Source: a bacterium (GTDB taxonomy: Bacteria > Planctomycetota > UBA1135 > GCA-002686595). Taken from it: a stretch of DNA of 49,513 bases. The stretch's first letter is position 1; every line of letters begins with the position of its first letter. Below the pieces are notes generated by a model. The model was not told the origin of the DNA. It saw only the letters and a list, made by a program, of their open reading frames with translations, and ran no database searches. The stretch lies in the NCBI GenBank assembly GCA_024226735.1, contig JAAELL010000145.1, positions 1-49,513 of the forward strand, read 5' to 3'. Both the position numbers and the translations under genes were made by a program. This document shows, piece after piece, positions 27,480 through 37,500 of the stretch.

Positions 27480-29504
27480 TCATTCCCTCCAGGGGCGGCG
27501 CGCACGGTAGCCCTCGAGGCGCGCCGCGATGGGGCTCCGGAGCTCGGTGGGAGCGAGCTCGAACGCGCGTGTGGCCGCCGCCGTCGCGCCCTGGAAATCC
27601 CCGCTCTCGGCCAGGGCGGCCGCGAGCACGTCGAGCCGGTCGGGGTCGGTGCAGCCACTACCGCAGAGTCGCCGGGCGATCTCGGTCGCGAGCGTGCCGT
27701 CGCGCACGGCATCCGTGCGGCACGTTGCGAGCAGCCACGCACGCAGTATCTGCGCGCGTTCGTCCTCGGGGGCGATGCGCGCGCGCTCGGCGAGGTGCCG
27801 CGCGAGCGCGGGCCAGTCGCGGTCGCGCTGCAGGAGGAACGTCAGATTCGCCGCCGCTTCTTGGTCGTGGGGCAGCAGCTCGACCGAGCGCGCGAGGTGC
27901 TCGCGCGCTCCCGACGAGTCGCCGATCTCGGCGAGCGCGGTGCCGAGTTGCTTGTGCGTCCGCGGGTCGTTCGGACGGAGCTCGACCGCCCTCTGGAACG
28001 CCCGCGCGCCGTCGGCGGCCCGGCCCGCGCGCATGTGGGCGATCGCGAGGTTGGACCAGGCCGGAAGGCAGTCGGGGTCGAGTGCGATCGCCTCCTCGCA
28101 CGCGCGCGCCGCAGCGTCGTTCGCGCCGCGATCGAGGAGGGCGACGGCGGTGCTCGCGCGGATGAGGGCGCGCGCGGGGCCCGCGCTCGCGAAGTCTCCA
28201 GCATTCGCCAGGAGAGCGGCGCAAGCGAGCGCGGCGAGTGGCTTCCAGCTCAGTCCCTCCGCGCGCAGCCTGCTGAACCCCGCGCCGGCGAGGATGGCGA
28301 GCGCCGGAACCAGCGGGAAGCGGTAGCGGGCGAAGATGTAGAACGCGATCAGCCAGAAGGCGCAGCCGCCGACCCACACCAAGAGCACGCCGAGGTCGCG
28401 CCGGTGCCGCCACGCGCAGACGAGGCCAGCCGCGGCCAGCGGCAGGAGGGTCCCGAAGTGGAAGACGGTCGCGAGCCCGCGCAGGACACCCGAGGCCTCC
28501 TCGAAAGCGAGCTGATCGATCGTGTCCGGCGCCTCGTAGGCGTGGAACGCGAGGCGCGCCTTGCGTGCGAGCAGCCGTACCCAGGCGCCGGGATCGGAGC
28601 GGATGAACGCCAACGCCTCCCCGAGCCAGTAGCGCGACACCTCGCCCGGTTCCAGGGGCCGGCCGGACGCGACTTCCGCGAGGCGCGCGGCGTCCTCGCG
28701 CTCGAAGCGTGCGTCGCCGCGCCCCACGCGCAGCGCCGCGTAGGTGCCGCTCGCGCCCGCGTGATTGCCAATATAGAAGTTGGGTCCCGCCTGCGTGGTC
28801 GTCAGGGCGAGCTCGCCGCCGACGACGACGTTGCGCACCGCGACCGGAGCGAGGAGCGCCGCGCAGCCGAGCACCAGGCCGCCGACCCAGCGCAGGTTCC
28901 GAAAGCGCAGCCAAGTCCACAGGGCGAGTAGCGGGGCGATGCCGAGGGCTTCTTCGCGCGTCAACGCCAGGGCGCCGAGCGTCGCTCCGGCGGCCACGAA
29001 GCGCGCGAGCCGTGGCGCGGACTGGGCGCGCGCGAGCATCCAGAGGACGCCGGTGACGAGGACCGCCGCGAGGGCGCTCTTCTGGATCAAGAGGCTGAGG
29101 AAGACCGCTGGCGCGTAGAAGGCGAGCAGGAGTCCCGCGATCGCTCCCGCCCGGCGGTCGAGGAAGAGCCGTCCGGCGAGGAACGCGAGCCCACAAGCGC
29201 ACGATCCGAGCGCCGCGTGCAGCGCGCGGACCACGAACAGGTCCCCGCCGGCGAGCGCTTGCAGAACGGCGAGTACGTAGGGGTAGAGCGGGGCCTGGTA
29301 GAACGCACCTTCTCCGCGCCAGTCGCCGGCACGAATCTCAGCTGCCCACGCGTCGTACCCGCGCGCGTCGCCGATCAACGTCTCGACGAACGCGAGCTCT
29401 CGGACCTGGAAGAGGACGACGAGTCGCACGAGGAACGCGACCGTGACGACGCTCGCCAGGAGCGCCAGGTCCCCGCGTTCGAAGGCTCTCTCTGTCGACT
29501 CCAT
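27480..29504 (-). CDS. GT39-like polytopic glycosyltransferase with C-terminal TPR domain
   Basis: The 674-residue protein begins with about ten membrane helices. An early acidic loop (VETLIGDARGYDAWAAEIRA) and FYQAPLYPYVLAVLQAL are typical of the dolichyl-phosphate-mannose type glycosyltransferase superfamily. From about residue 450 it continues as tetratricopeptide repeats (AACEEAIALDPDCLPAWSNL, RAFQRAVELRPNDPRTHKQL). It probably transfers a sugar from a lipid carrier at the membrane, with the TPRs binding a partner. No lipid-carrier or acceptor gene lies next door. It converges with the anti-sigma gene, ending 13 bp away. Confidence 0.82.
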   Translation of the reverse strand: MESTERAFERGDLALLASVVTVAFLVRLVVLFQVRELAFVETLIGDARGYDAWAAEIRAGDWRGEGAFYQAPLYPYVLAVLQALAGGDLFVVRALHAALGSCACGLAFLAGRLFLDRRAGAIAGLLLAFYAPAVFLSLLIQKSALAAVLVTGVLWMLARAQSAPRLARFVAAGATLGALALTREEALGIAPLLALWTWLRFRNLRWVGGLVLGCAALLAPVAVRNVVVGGELALTTTQAGPNFYIGNHAGASGTYAALRVGRGDARFEREDAARLAEVASGRPLEPGEVSRYWLGEALAFIRSDPGAWVRLLARKARLAFHAYEAPDTIDQLAFEEASGVLRGLATVFHFGTLLPLAAAGLVCAWRHRRDLGVLLVWVGGCAFWLIAFYIFARYRFPLVPALAILAGAGFSRLRAEGLSWKPLAALACAALLANAGDFASAGPARALIRASTAVALLDRGANDAAARACEEAIALDPDCLPAWSNLAIAHMRAGRAADGARAFQRAVELRPNDPRTHKQLGTALAEIGDSSGAREHLARSVELLPHDQEAAANLTFLLQRDRDWPALARHLAERARIAPEDERAQILRAWLLATCRTDAVRDGTLATEIARRLCGSGCTDPDRLDVLAAALAESGDFQGATAAATRAFELAPTELRSPIAARLEGYRARRPWRE

Positions 29505-29744
29505 GGCGCAAGATCATGCGCCGAACGGGCCGTGCCGGACAATCTCGATTTCCTGCGACGGCTTTTGGCGTAGAATCCCCTATCCCACAGCACGGACTCT
29601 CTTCTTTGTTTCCGGCTCCCCTACGATCGAAGGTGGCCCCCCATGAAGGTCGCCCGTCGTTCACCGTTGGGCACACCGGTTCTGCCAAGCTGGTCAGGGG
29701 GGGGACCCGGTGTTTTCAAGCCGTATCGACATTCCATTGAAATC
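29505..29744. other. Divergent spacer
   Basis: The 240 bp separate the glycosyltransferase start and the PPC-protein start. TAGAAT at about 29572-29577 resembles a -10 box for the plus strand but lacks a clear -35. An in-frame ATG at 29643 precedes the chosen start but does not encode a signal peptide. Nothing else was recognised. Confidence 0.3.
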
Positions 29745-31130
29745 ATGAAGCTGCTTCCTGTCGCCTACTCGTTTCTCGCCACGCTCCTTACCTCGTTCCC
29801 CGCCGCTGCACAGACGGACTATCACGAGATCGAACCCAACGAGTCGAAGACCGAAGCGACGATCGCCGACTGCCTGTTGTCGGGCGACCTCGTCTCCGGT
29901 TGGCCCTCGACGTATCCGCCCGAGGACGATCGCGACGTGTTCCGCGTTCGCATCTGCCCCCGGCCGCCGGGCATCTATCAGCACCGGCTGGACCTCGATC
30001 ACTTCACGTTCATTCCGGACTACTTCCCCGAGATTCGCGGTCGCAGCCAAGCGGCCGGTCAGATCGACACCGACTCGGACGTCGTCCTGCAGCGCGCCAT
30101 TGGGGCCGAGCCGCGCGACCGTTTCGTCCAGTGGTACGGCTTCGGGAAGGGTGAGGAGATCTACTACGACGTCGGCGAGACAACGTCCTTCCGCACTGGC
30201 CACGACAGCTACCTCGAGACGACGCCCGTGACGCCCGCCGTCGTCGCCGGCACGTTCGATCCGGGCACGATCACGATCTCGTCCCTGGGCTTGGGCCACG
30301 CCTCGAACACCGAGATCTGGGTGTACGACGAGGAGTACAACGCCATTCCCGGCTACGGCAACGACGACGAGATCGTCCTCTTGCAGGAGCAGGCCGAGCT
30401 CGTGCGGACCTACGCCGCCGGTACCTACTACATCGCGATCTCCGATGCCGGCCTGGCCAACGACCTGGCGTCTCCGTCCGACGACGACTTCCGGGAGGGC
30501 TCCGTGCTCGATTTCCCGGACGCGATCTTGAACGGCAGCACCAACGTCGGCGTCGACGTCACGTTCCTCGTGACCGACGGGACGAACACCACCGTGGTCC
30601 CCGCCATGAAGAACGGAATCTTCGACGTTCTCTGGTTCGAGATACACGTCGGCACGGGCGATGAGTTCCAGCCGTACTGCTTCGGAGACGGGACCGGGAC
30701 GCAGTGTCCATGCTCGAACACGAGCACCCCTGGAACGGGCCAGGGCTGCGCGAACACGACAGGCCGCGGTGGACTGTTGATCGGGTCGGGTACGGCGAGC
30801 ATCGCGGCGGACGACCTCGTCTTGACCGCGCGCAACCTGACGGAGTCGCAGTTCGCACTCCTGTTCGTCTCGACGTCGGGTTCACCGATGCAGGTGCCGG
30901 CGATGGCCGTCGGCGACGGGCTGCGCTGCATCGGACAGCCGAGCACACGCCTGGGCCTGCGACCGACGGGCGGGATGGGCATGTCGTCCTGGACGGGCTT
31001 CGCCGGGACGAACGGTTTCTTCGTCGGCTACCTGGCGACGTTCCAGGTGGCGTACCGGGACCCGGTCGGCTCACCCTGCGGCTCGGGGTTCAACTTCACC
31101 AACGCGGTGGGAGTGACCCTGGCGCCCTGA
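29745..31130 (+). CDS. Exported PPC-like protein with CPC-type C-terminal domain
   Basis: The 461-residue protein has a signal peptide (MKLLPVAYSFLATLLTSFPA, ending AAQ) and a PPC-like opening (YHEIEPNESKTEATIADCLL then DRDVFRVRI). From about residue 335 (PYCFGDGTGTQCPCSN, GQGCANTTGRGG) it carries the cysteine-rich C-terminal domain widespread in planctomycete secreted proteins. It ends DDLVLTARNLTESQFALLFV, GDGLRCIGQ and FNFTNAVGV. The role is unknown; it is probably a surface or secreted protein. The start at 29745 is chosen for the signal peptide. A strong hairpin follows at 31150. Confidence 0.8.
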   Translation: MKLLPVAYSFLATLLTSFPAAAQTDYHEIEPNESKTEATIADCLLSGDLVSGWPSTYPPEDDRDVFRVRICPRPPGIYQHRLDLDHFTFIPDYFPEIRGRSQAAGQIDTDSDVVLQRAIGAEPRDRFVQWYGFGKGEEIYYDVGETTSFRTGHDSYLETTPVTPAVVAGTFDPGTITISSLGLGHASNTEIWVYDEEYNAIPGYGNDDEIVLLQEQAELVRTYAAGTYYIAISDAGLANDLASPSDDDFREGSVLDFPDAILNGSTNVGVDVTFLVTDGTNTTVVPAMKNGIFDVLWFEIHVGTGDEFQPYCFGDGTGTQCPCSNTSTPGTGQGCANTTGRGGLLIGSGTASIAADDLVLTARNLTESQFALLFVSTSGSPMQVPAMAVGDGLRCIGQPSTRLGLRPTGGMGMSSWTGFAGTNGFFVGYLATFQVAYRDPVGSPCGSGFNFTNAVGVTLAP

Positions 31131-31149
31131 ATCTGCTGACGAGCAGCAA

Positions 31150-31190
31150 GAAACCGCAGGTACGGTGCGTGGCACCGTACCTGCGGTTTC
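31150..31190 (+). terminator. Long perfect hairpin after the PPC protein
   Basis: A perfect 19-bp inverted repeat (arms 31150-31168 and 31172-31190, GAAACCGCAGGTACGGTGC and its complement, loop GTG) lies 20 bp past the stop. It separates this gene from the downstream sigma gene. No U-tract follows, so it may instead be an mRNA-stability or attenuation structure. Confidence 0.7.
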
Positions 31191-31241
31191 GTATGCGTTC
31201 GCTAACATCCGAGCGCGCAGCTCGTCCTGCCGTGCCCACCC

Positions 31242-31757
31242 ATGACCGATCCAGACGACCTCGTCCACCGCGCGCGCAGTGGTGATCGCGTCGCATTCGC
31301 CGCTCTCTACGAGCGGCACACCCCAATGGTGCACGGAATCCTCGTCTCTCTCGTCCGTCCGCAGGAGGCCGACGATCTCCTCCAGGACGTCTTCCTGTCG
31401 GCGCTGCGCGCGATCGATCGCCTGACGGACGCCGAGCGGATCGGGCCCTGGCTCGCGTCGATCGCCCGCAACAAGGGGCGCGACCTGCTCCGGAGCCGGC
31501 GGCCGGAGATCGACCTCGAGCAGGCCCCCGAGCCCGCGGCTAGTCAGGGCGACGGCGACGACGACGAGGCCGAACGTGTCCTCGGGGTCCTGCGCGAGCT
31601 GCCCGAGGCCTATCGCGAGACGCTCAGCCTGCGTCTGGTCGAGGGGCTGACCGGTGCCGAGATCGCCGAGCAGACCGGACTTACCCACGGCTCGGTGCGC
31701 GTCAACCTGCACCGCGGGATGAAGCTCTTGCGCGAACGTCTCGGAGGTGAAGCGTGA
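31242..31757 (+). CDS. ECF sigma factor
   Basis: The 171-residue protein is a compact ECF sigma factor. Region 2 is AFAALYERHTPMVHGILVSL, then EADDLLQDVFLSALRAIDRL and GPWLASIARNKGRDLLRSRR. Region 4 is LPEAYRETLSLRLVEGLTGA then EIAEQTGLTHGSVRVNLHRG. Its stop overlaps the GTG start of the next gene (GTGA, 31754-31757), so it is coupled to the membrane FecR-like protein, its likely anti-sigma factor. The upstream 19-bp hairpin insulates it from the preceding gene. Confidence 0.95.
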   Translation: MTDPDDLVHRARSGDRVAFAALYERHTPMVHGILVSLVRPQEADDLLQDVFLSALRAIDRLTDAERIGPWLASIARNKGRDLLRSRRPEIDLEQAPEPAASQGDGDDDEAERVLGVLRELPEAYRETLSLRLVEGLTGAEIAEQTGLTHGSVRVNLHRGMKLLRERLGGEA

Positions 31758-32677
31758 AGGACGACATCGATCCGTACCTGTGGGACAAGAGCGGTGAGCC
31801 GACCCCCGACGTCGTGAGGCTCGAGCAGCTGCTCGGCCGCTACCGGCATTCCGCTCCCGAGCCGCGCGGGCGCGTCCTGCCTTTCGTGGTCGGGGCGGCG
31901 GCGATTGCGGCGCTCGTGCTCGCCGTGTGGTGGCCGTTCGGTTCCGAGCCTGCCGGCTACCGCGTCGAAGGCGTCGACGGGCTGACGGTCGCCGCGGCCG
32001 GAACGCGCATTGAAGTCGGAGCGCGGCCGGCGCGGCTCGCAATCGCGGACATCGGCGACGTCGAGGTCCAGCCCGAATCGGTGCTGCGCGTCGAGGACGG
32101 CGGCGAGGGGGTCCACGCGCTCTACCTCGAGCGCGGCAGTCTGCGCGCGCGCATTGACGCCGAACCGCGCGTCTTCCAAGTCGGTAGTCCCGCCGGGCTC
32201 ACGATCGATCTGGGGTGCGAGTACGAGCTCGCCGTGACCCCCGAGGGGCGCGTGCGTCTGACGGTGCACGCCGGACAAGTGGTGATCGCACAGAACGAGC
32301 GCGAGGTGTACGTCCCAGCTGGTGCGAGCACCGAATCCGACCCGCTGTCGGGGCCTTCGCCGCCTTTTTTCGACGATGTGCGCGTCACCGTTCGCGACGA
32401 TGTCGAGGCGGTGCTCTACGGAGAGATGGTCGATCCAGAGGCACTCGCGCGACTCGCCGCGTTCGACGATCGAGACGATGCGTTGCCTCTCTTTGCGATG
32501 CTGTTCGATCAATCTCTCGATGCGGGACTACGCGAGGCACTCTACGGGCGTTTCGAGGTGGTCTTCGAGGTTCCCGATGGTGTGAACCGGGAGAGTGTCT
32601 TGGCCTGCGACGCAGTAGCGCGAGAAGCGTGGCTCGAGAACCTGCGGCCTTGGTGGACGCGACAACCTTCCGATTAG
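31754..32677 (+). CDS. Membrane anti-sigma factor with FecR-like domain
   Basis: The 307-residue protein starts at a GTG overlapping the sigma stop. A short acidic cytoplasmic part (DDIDPYLWDKSGEPTPDVVR) precedes a membrane helix at about 42-62 (LPFVVGAAAIAALVLAVWW). A FecR-like beta-rich domain follows (VQPESVLRVEDGGEGVHALY, then LERGSLRARIDAEPRVFQVG and LTVHAGQVVI). The last 90 residues are alpha-helical and unfamiliar. It probably holds the sigma factor at the membrane until an outside signal arrives. It has no zinc-binding HxxxCxxC motif, so it is not a ZAS-type anti-sigma. Confidence 0.85.
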   Translation: MKDDIDPYLWDKSGEPTPDVVRLEQLLGRYRHSAPEPRGRVLPFVVGAAAIAALVLAVWWPFGSEPAGYRVEGVDGLTVAAAGTRIEVGARPARLAIADIGDVEVQPESVLRVEDGGEGVHALYLERGSLRARIDAEPRVFQVGSPAGLTIDLGCEYELAVTPEGRVRLTVHAGQVVIAQNEREVYVPAGASTESDPLSGPSPPFFDDVRVTVRDDVEAVLYGEMVDPEALARLAAFDDRDDALPLFAMLFDQSLDAGLREALYGRFEVVFEVPDGVNRESVLACDAVAREAWLENLRPWWTRQPSD

Positions 32678-32735
32678 TGTCGCTCGTGGCACCAGCGGGG
32701 CTGGGCACTCGCCTCGCTAGTGTTACGCTGGGCGC

Positions 32736-33896
32736 ATGCGAATGCGGTTCGGCAACCCAGCCAAGCTCGTCATCGCGATCGTGTGCGCTGCGCTCACGAT
32801 CGCGCTGCTCGAGGTCGGCGCGACGCTCCGCCTGGGCACGAGTTTCGTGCGTGGGCGCCACGTCGAAGAGGGCTGGATCGCTGTCGCGCGCTTCGATCCG
32901 AGCCTCGGCTGGTCGAACCGCCCGCACGCATCCGAACGCCTCGCCTGGTCGTCGATGGACTACCAGGTCGAAGTCAACGCGACCGGCTTCCGTGACATCG
33001 AGCGCGCGGAGCAGAAGCCCGATGGCGTCCGGCGCGTCGTCCTGCTCGGCGATTCCGTCGCGTGGGGCTGGGGCGTGGACGCGGACGAACGCTTTGGGGA
33101 CATGCTCGACGAGCGTCTTGGCGAGGACGTGGAGGTGCTCAACCTCGCGTGTCCGGGCTACGGCACCGACCAGCAGTACTGGACGCTTCTCGACCGCGGG
33201 CTCGCCTACGAGCCCGACGTGGTGGTCGTTGTCTTCGTTCTCAACGACGTCTTCGAGGCGCGGTACGACAAGCGCTACAAGATGAGCAAGCCGCGCTTCA
33301 CGCTGCAGGCCGACGGTGGCTGGCAGGTCGAGAACCGGCCCGTCGAAGCGAGTACGTCGTCGAGCTGGTTCCGTTCGGTCCGGCGTACTGCCGTCGCGCA
33401 GTCTGCCTTGCTCGCCTGGGCCACCGGCCGCGGCGATCCGACGAAGCTCGGTCCGCCCACGCCAAAGACCTATCGCCCACGCACGCCCGAGTCGCTCGCT
33501 CCCGTGCGCGCGGCCGCCGACTCGATCCGTGACCCCAAGGGCGTGACGTATTTCCTCCTGGAGCAGATCGCCGAGCTCTGCGCCGACGAGGGCATTGAGC
33601 TGATCACCACGCTGGTCCCGCACAAGCACGACCAGTACCTCTACGAGCCGGATTTTCCGCGCCCCGGCGATCTCGTCGAAGGGGGCTACCGGACGCACGC
33701 GACGCAGTGCTTGGAGGAGGTCGGGAGCACGGTCGGTTTTCCGGTCATCCCGCTCGACACCGCCTTCTTGCGCGAAGTCGACAAGGGAATGCGCTTGCAT
33801 GTCGGCGACGGCCACCTGAACCTCGAAGGCCATCGCGTCGTCGCGGATGTGCTCGAGCCTGTCTTGCTCGCCGTGCTCGACGAAGAGCAGCGCTGA
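32736..33896 (+). CDS. Membrane-anchored SGNH/GDSL hydrolase
   Basis: The 386-residue protein has one N-terminal helix (AKLVIAIVCAALTIALLEVG, about 9-28) and an SGNH domain. Block I is RVVLLGDSVAWGWGVDADE, block II is the Gly in CPGYGTDQQY, block III is VVFVLNDVFE, and block V is VGDGHLNLEGHRVV with catalytic Asp and His. The arrangement resembles large planctomycete SGNH proteins and AlgX/AlgJ-type esterases that act on exopolysaccharide. It is not tightly linked to the preceding anti-sigma gene (58-bp gap). Confidence 0.87.
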   Translation: MRMRFGNPAKLVIAIVCAALTIALLEVGATLRLGTSFVRGRHVEEGWIAVARFDPSLGWSNRPHASERLAWSSMDYQVEVNATGFRDIERAEQKPDGVRRVVLLGDSVAWGWGVDADERFGDMLDERLGEDVEVLNLACPGYGTDQQYWTLLDRGLAYEPDVVVVVFVLNDVFEARYDKRYKMSKPRFTLQADGGWQVENRPVEASTSSSWFRSVRRTAVAQSALLAWATGRGDPTKLGPPTPKTYRPRTPESLAPVRAAADSIRDPKGVTYFLLEQIAELCADEGIELITTLVPHKHDQYLYEPDFPRPGDLVEGGYRTHATQCLEEVGSTVGFPVIPLDTAFLREVDKGMRLHVGDGHLNLEGHRVVADVLEPVLLAVLDEEQR

Positions 33897-33906
33897 GCCA
33901 CACCCC

Positions 33907-34392
33907 ATGCAGTCCTACGATCCGCAGGCGACATTGATCGCCGTCCAGGTTCTGACCATCATCGGCCTCGGCGTCGTCGCGCGAGCCCGCCTCCGCCGCG
34001 ACCCCAAGATCGGTCGCCCGCTCTTCATCGAGCTCGACTCCGGCGGCTTCAAACCCGTGATGTTCGCCGTGCAGACGGGCCTCTTGATCATCGCGTTGCG
34101 CACGGATGGATTCCCGGCGCTCTTCTCCGCACTGACCCTCTACGGGACCGGAGTTCTGACGTGGCTTGCGCCTGGCGCCGGCGATCGCGCGTGCGGCGAG
34201 GAGGGCGCGTTCTGCGGCTGGTACGGACGCCGCTACGAGGACCTCGAGGCTTGGCGCATCAAGGAGGGACGGTTCTCGTTTCCGCTCTCGGGCCAGTGGG
34301 CGGAGATCGACGTGCCGCCCGACAAGCGGGCTCGGTTGCACAAGATCCTCTCGGGTGTGTGCCCGGAGCGCGAGGTCGTGGCGGGGGAGTAG
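33907..34392 (+). CDS. Small membrane protein of unknown function
   Basis: The 161-residue protein starts at 33907 (MQSYDPQATLIAVQVL). It has about two or three membrane helices (ATLIAVQVLTIIGLGVVARA; MFAVQTGLLIIALR; LFSALTLYGTGVLTWLA) and a soluble C-terminus with YEDLEAWRIKEGRFSFPL. That end recalls DUF5673-like membrane proteins, but the match is by eye and weak. An in-frame ATG at 33847 lies inside the SGNH gene and is not preferred. The TAG at 34390-34392 is followed immediately by the CTAG repeat at 34393. Confidence 0.65.
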   Translation: MQSYDPQATLIAVQVLTIIGLGVVARARLRRDPKIGRPLFIELDSGGFKPVMFAVQTGLLIIALRTDGFPALFSALTLYGTGVLTWLAPGAGDRACGEEGAFCGWYGRRYEDLEAWRIKEGRFSFPLSGQWAEIDVPPDKRARLHKILSGVCPEREVVAGE

Positions 34393-34511
34393 CTAGTGGT
34401 GTGATGCAGACACTCGCAGTCGTATCCCGGCCCGCATGCACGCGCCACGGCGTTGCGGCACGCACACGCGAACTCGGGATAAGACCGCAACTGTCTGCAT
34501 CACACCACTAG
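34393..34511. repeat. MITE-like element, 119 bp, subfamily A (short form)
   Basis: A perfect 19-bp terminal inverted repeat (CTAGTGGTGTGATGCAGAC and its complement) bounds a GC-rich core. Its reverse complement is collinear with 49209-49391 except that it lacks a 64-bp internal segment. It begins directly after the stop of the preceding gene. No coding frame is convincing. Confidence 0.85.
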
Positions 34512-34515
34512 CTAT

Positions 34516-34537
34516 CACGGCGTTAGCCGTGGCGCCA
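34516..34537. repeat. REP-like hairpin
   Basis: CACGGC-GTTA-GCCGTG (34516-34531) is followed by TGGCGCCA (34530-34537) and CCAGAAACACCAG. The ACGGCGTYAGCCGT core and this following string also occur at 7171-7205. It abuts the MITE-like element. Confidence 0.6.
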
Positions 34538-34548
34538 GAAACACCAGA

Positions 34549-37500
34549 CTAGTCTTCCCGTTGCAAGGGCTCGTAGCGCAGCGGTTCCGCCAGCCGCCGC
34601 TCGCGCGCGACCTCCCACTCCTCGAGTGCGCGCGGCTGCCGTGCGCGTGCCGCCGGGAGCGGGTCCATCGGCCAGACGGACACGCTTCCATCGGCGCATC
34701 CCGCGACCACGCGCAGCTCGCCGGGTCCACGCGAGAACGCGGCGTGCAGGACGGCGCCGCCGTAGCCCGTGCGGTGTGCGAACGGCTGGCCCGTCGCGCT
34801 GTCCCATACGTACACCGTTCCGTCGCGCGAAGCGGTCACGACCCACGCGCCGTCCGGGCTGAACTCACCCCACTCGATGTGGCCGGTGTGAAAGAGCTCC
34901 GGCCGCACGTAGCCGGCGCGGTCGAGGTTCTGCACGCGCACGCTCCCACCGCCGCGGTGTCCGTAGACGAGCAAGCGGTTGCCATCCGGAGCGTAGCGCA
35001 CTGCCTTTGGCTCGAAGAGCACGACGTCGTCGCGCGTGGGCTCGCCGCTCCTCGGATCGCGGAAGCGTACGCGCTGGTCGGCGCAGCCGAAGGCGAGCTC
35101 GCGGCCGTCCGAGCGAAAATCGATGTCGTGCACGCCCGAGCCCCAGTCGTCCGAGGATTGGAAAGCCATGCGCCGCACGACCGAGCCGCTCCGCGGGTCG
35201 TGCAAGCAGACCGCGTCGTCTTCACCGGCCGTTGCGAGAGAGGAGCCGTCCGGGGAGAAGCGCGCGACGCGGATCTTTCCTGCGTGGCCCGCGAGCTCGA
35301 CGGCCTGGACGTCACCGTTGAGACGCCAGAGCCACGCGTCGCCGCTCGCGTCGACACAGGCCGCGTAGGGCTCGCTCGGGTGCAGGTGCGCGTCGACCAG
35401 CGGCACGCTGCCCGCAAACGGAACGCCGCGCTCGCCGGGCCCATCGATCGTGAACAACCGCGCGCTTCCGTCGTCGGACCAGGTGAGGAAGCGCTCTCCG
35501 TCGGCGTGTGGGGCCACGCCGCGCACCGCTCCCCCGTGGCGACCCCACGAGCGCACGAGATCGCCCGGAGCGCCGGGGCCCGCGGTCGACGGGGTGCTCC
35601 AGAGGCTCAGCGTCCCGTTGGAGGCCGCGGTCAGAGCGAGCTCCCCCTCGGCGAGGAATCCCGTCCACGTCACCGTGGCCGCGTCGCGCGTCAGCCGGTA
35701 GGTGTCCGGCAGCTTGCCCGCGCGCCAGACGTGCGCCCACGGACCGTTCGAGAGCGTCGCGACGCGAACGCCGTCGCTCGACCACAGCGCACGCAGTGGT
35801 TGGAAGAAGGCGTTGAACGTCGTCAGGGGCTCGCCGTCCGGCAGGCTCCAGGTCCGCACGCTCATGTCGTACGAGCACGTCGCGAGCCGCGTCCCGTCTG
35901 GAGCGAACGCGGCGTGCACGATCGTGCTTCCCTCGTGCCCGATCAACTCGAGCGAAGCGTCCTTCGTGAAGTCCCACACCCACGCGCCCGAGTCGACGCC
36001 CCCGTCGGTGGTGATCGCGAGCGTCCGCCCATCTGGAGCGAACGTCGCGCAGGTCACTTCGTACTCGACGTCGATCGTCGCGACCGGGCGGTCCGCCGGT
36101 TCCCTCGCGTTCCAGACGTGCACCGTGCCCCCGGCATCCGCGGTGACGAAGTGCGAGCCGTCCGGTGCGAACTCCGACCAGGTGATCGCGGCCGCGCTCG
36201 AGACTGCGGCGAAGCGGGCTCCGGTGCGCGCGTCCCAGAGGTTGGCGACGTTCGAGCTCGTCGACGGCGCGCCCTGACGACCGAGGCTGGTCGTCAGGAC
36301 AAGGGCGCCGTTCGGATGGAAGCGGGCGCATCCCGCCTCGAAGGGCCGAGTGGGCAGCTCGAGCTCGAGCTCTCCGTCGCGCGCGTCGAGGACGCGCGCG
36401 GGAACCTCCGCGGGCTGGACGACGAGCAGCTCGCCGGCGGGATCGAACTCGATCCACACGATGGGGCCGTCACTGACGCGGGCGCGCCAGAGTGGAGCGT
36501 CCGTGCGGGCGAGCTCGTACACGAACACTTCGCCCGACCGCGTCGCGGCGGCGATGCGCTGGGACTCCGGGCCGAAGGCGAGCCGCAGCACGGCGCCGCC
36601 GAGCGCGTCCACGCCGCACACGCTCTCACCGTCCACGAGGCTCCAGACCCGCAGGCTCTCGTCTTCGAGTCCGCCCGCGAGCAGCTGGCCGTCGGGGCTG
36701 ACGGCGAGCGTCCCGAAGCGAGCCGGCGGATCGTTGCGCAGCAGCGTCTGTAGGTTGCAGGCCTCGAGCGCGGAGAAGAGCGCAGAGCGGGTCAGGTAGT
36801 TGGGCGCGTATTCGACGGCCTCGACGCCCAGCGCGAGCGCCGCGGCGGGGTCCTCCTCCAAGAGCGCCGTCGCGCGTTCCGCGAGGTGCCGCCCCAGCGC
36901 GAAGCGCAGCGCCCGCTGCTCGCGCGCGATGAACCACAGGGAGAGTGTCAACGCGACGCTCAGCACGACGAGCGTGCCGATCACGGTGGTCGCGAGCACC
37001 GGCTCGCGGCGCACCCAGCGCGCGAGCCGCAGCGGGGCGCTCGCGGGGCGCGCGCGGATCGGCTCGTACTCGCGGATGCGGCGCAGGTCCTCGGCCAGCT
37101 CGAATGCGGTCGCGTAGCGCCGTGCCGGATCGCGCTCGAGTGCCGTCTCGAGCACGACCTTGACGTCCTCACCGAGTGTGTCGTTGAAGGAGCGCGGGTC
37201 GGGGACAGGGGCTTCGAGGATCTTGCGCTCGAGCTCGACGCGTCCCGGCGCCTCGAAGGGGCGCCGCCGCGTCAGGGCCTCGAAGGCGGTGACGCCGAGC
37301 CCGTACACGTCCGTGCTGCGCGTCGCTCCCTCGCCGCGCAGCTGCTCGGGGGCCATGTAGCCGGGCGTTCCGAACTGTTCGCCCTGGCGCGTGATCGAGA
37401 CGCCCTCGCCGCGCTCGTCCATCGCGAGTCCGAAGTCGAGCACGACCGGCTCGCCCTCCGGGGTCACCAGCAGGTTGCCGGGCTTGACGTCGCGGTGCAC

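Noticed and set aside
34561..36753. 730-codon plus-strand open frame opposite the kinase WD40 region
   Set aside because: It is Arg/Ala/Glu-rich without motifs, while the minus strand has clear WD40 repeats.
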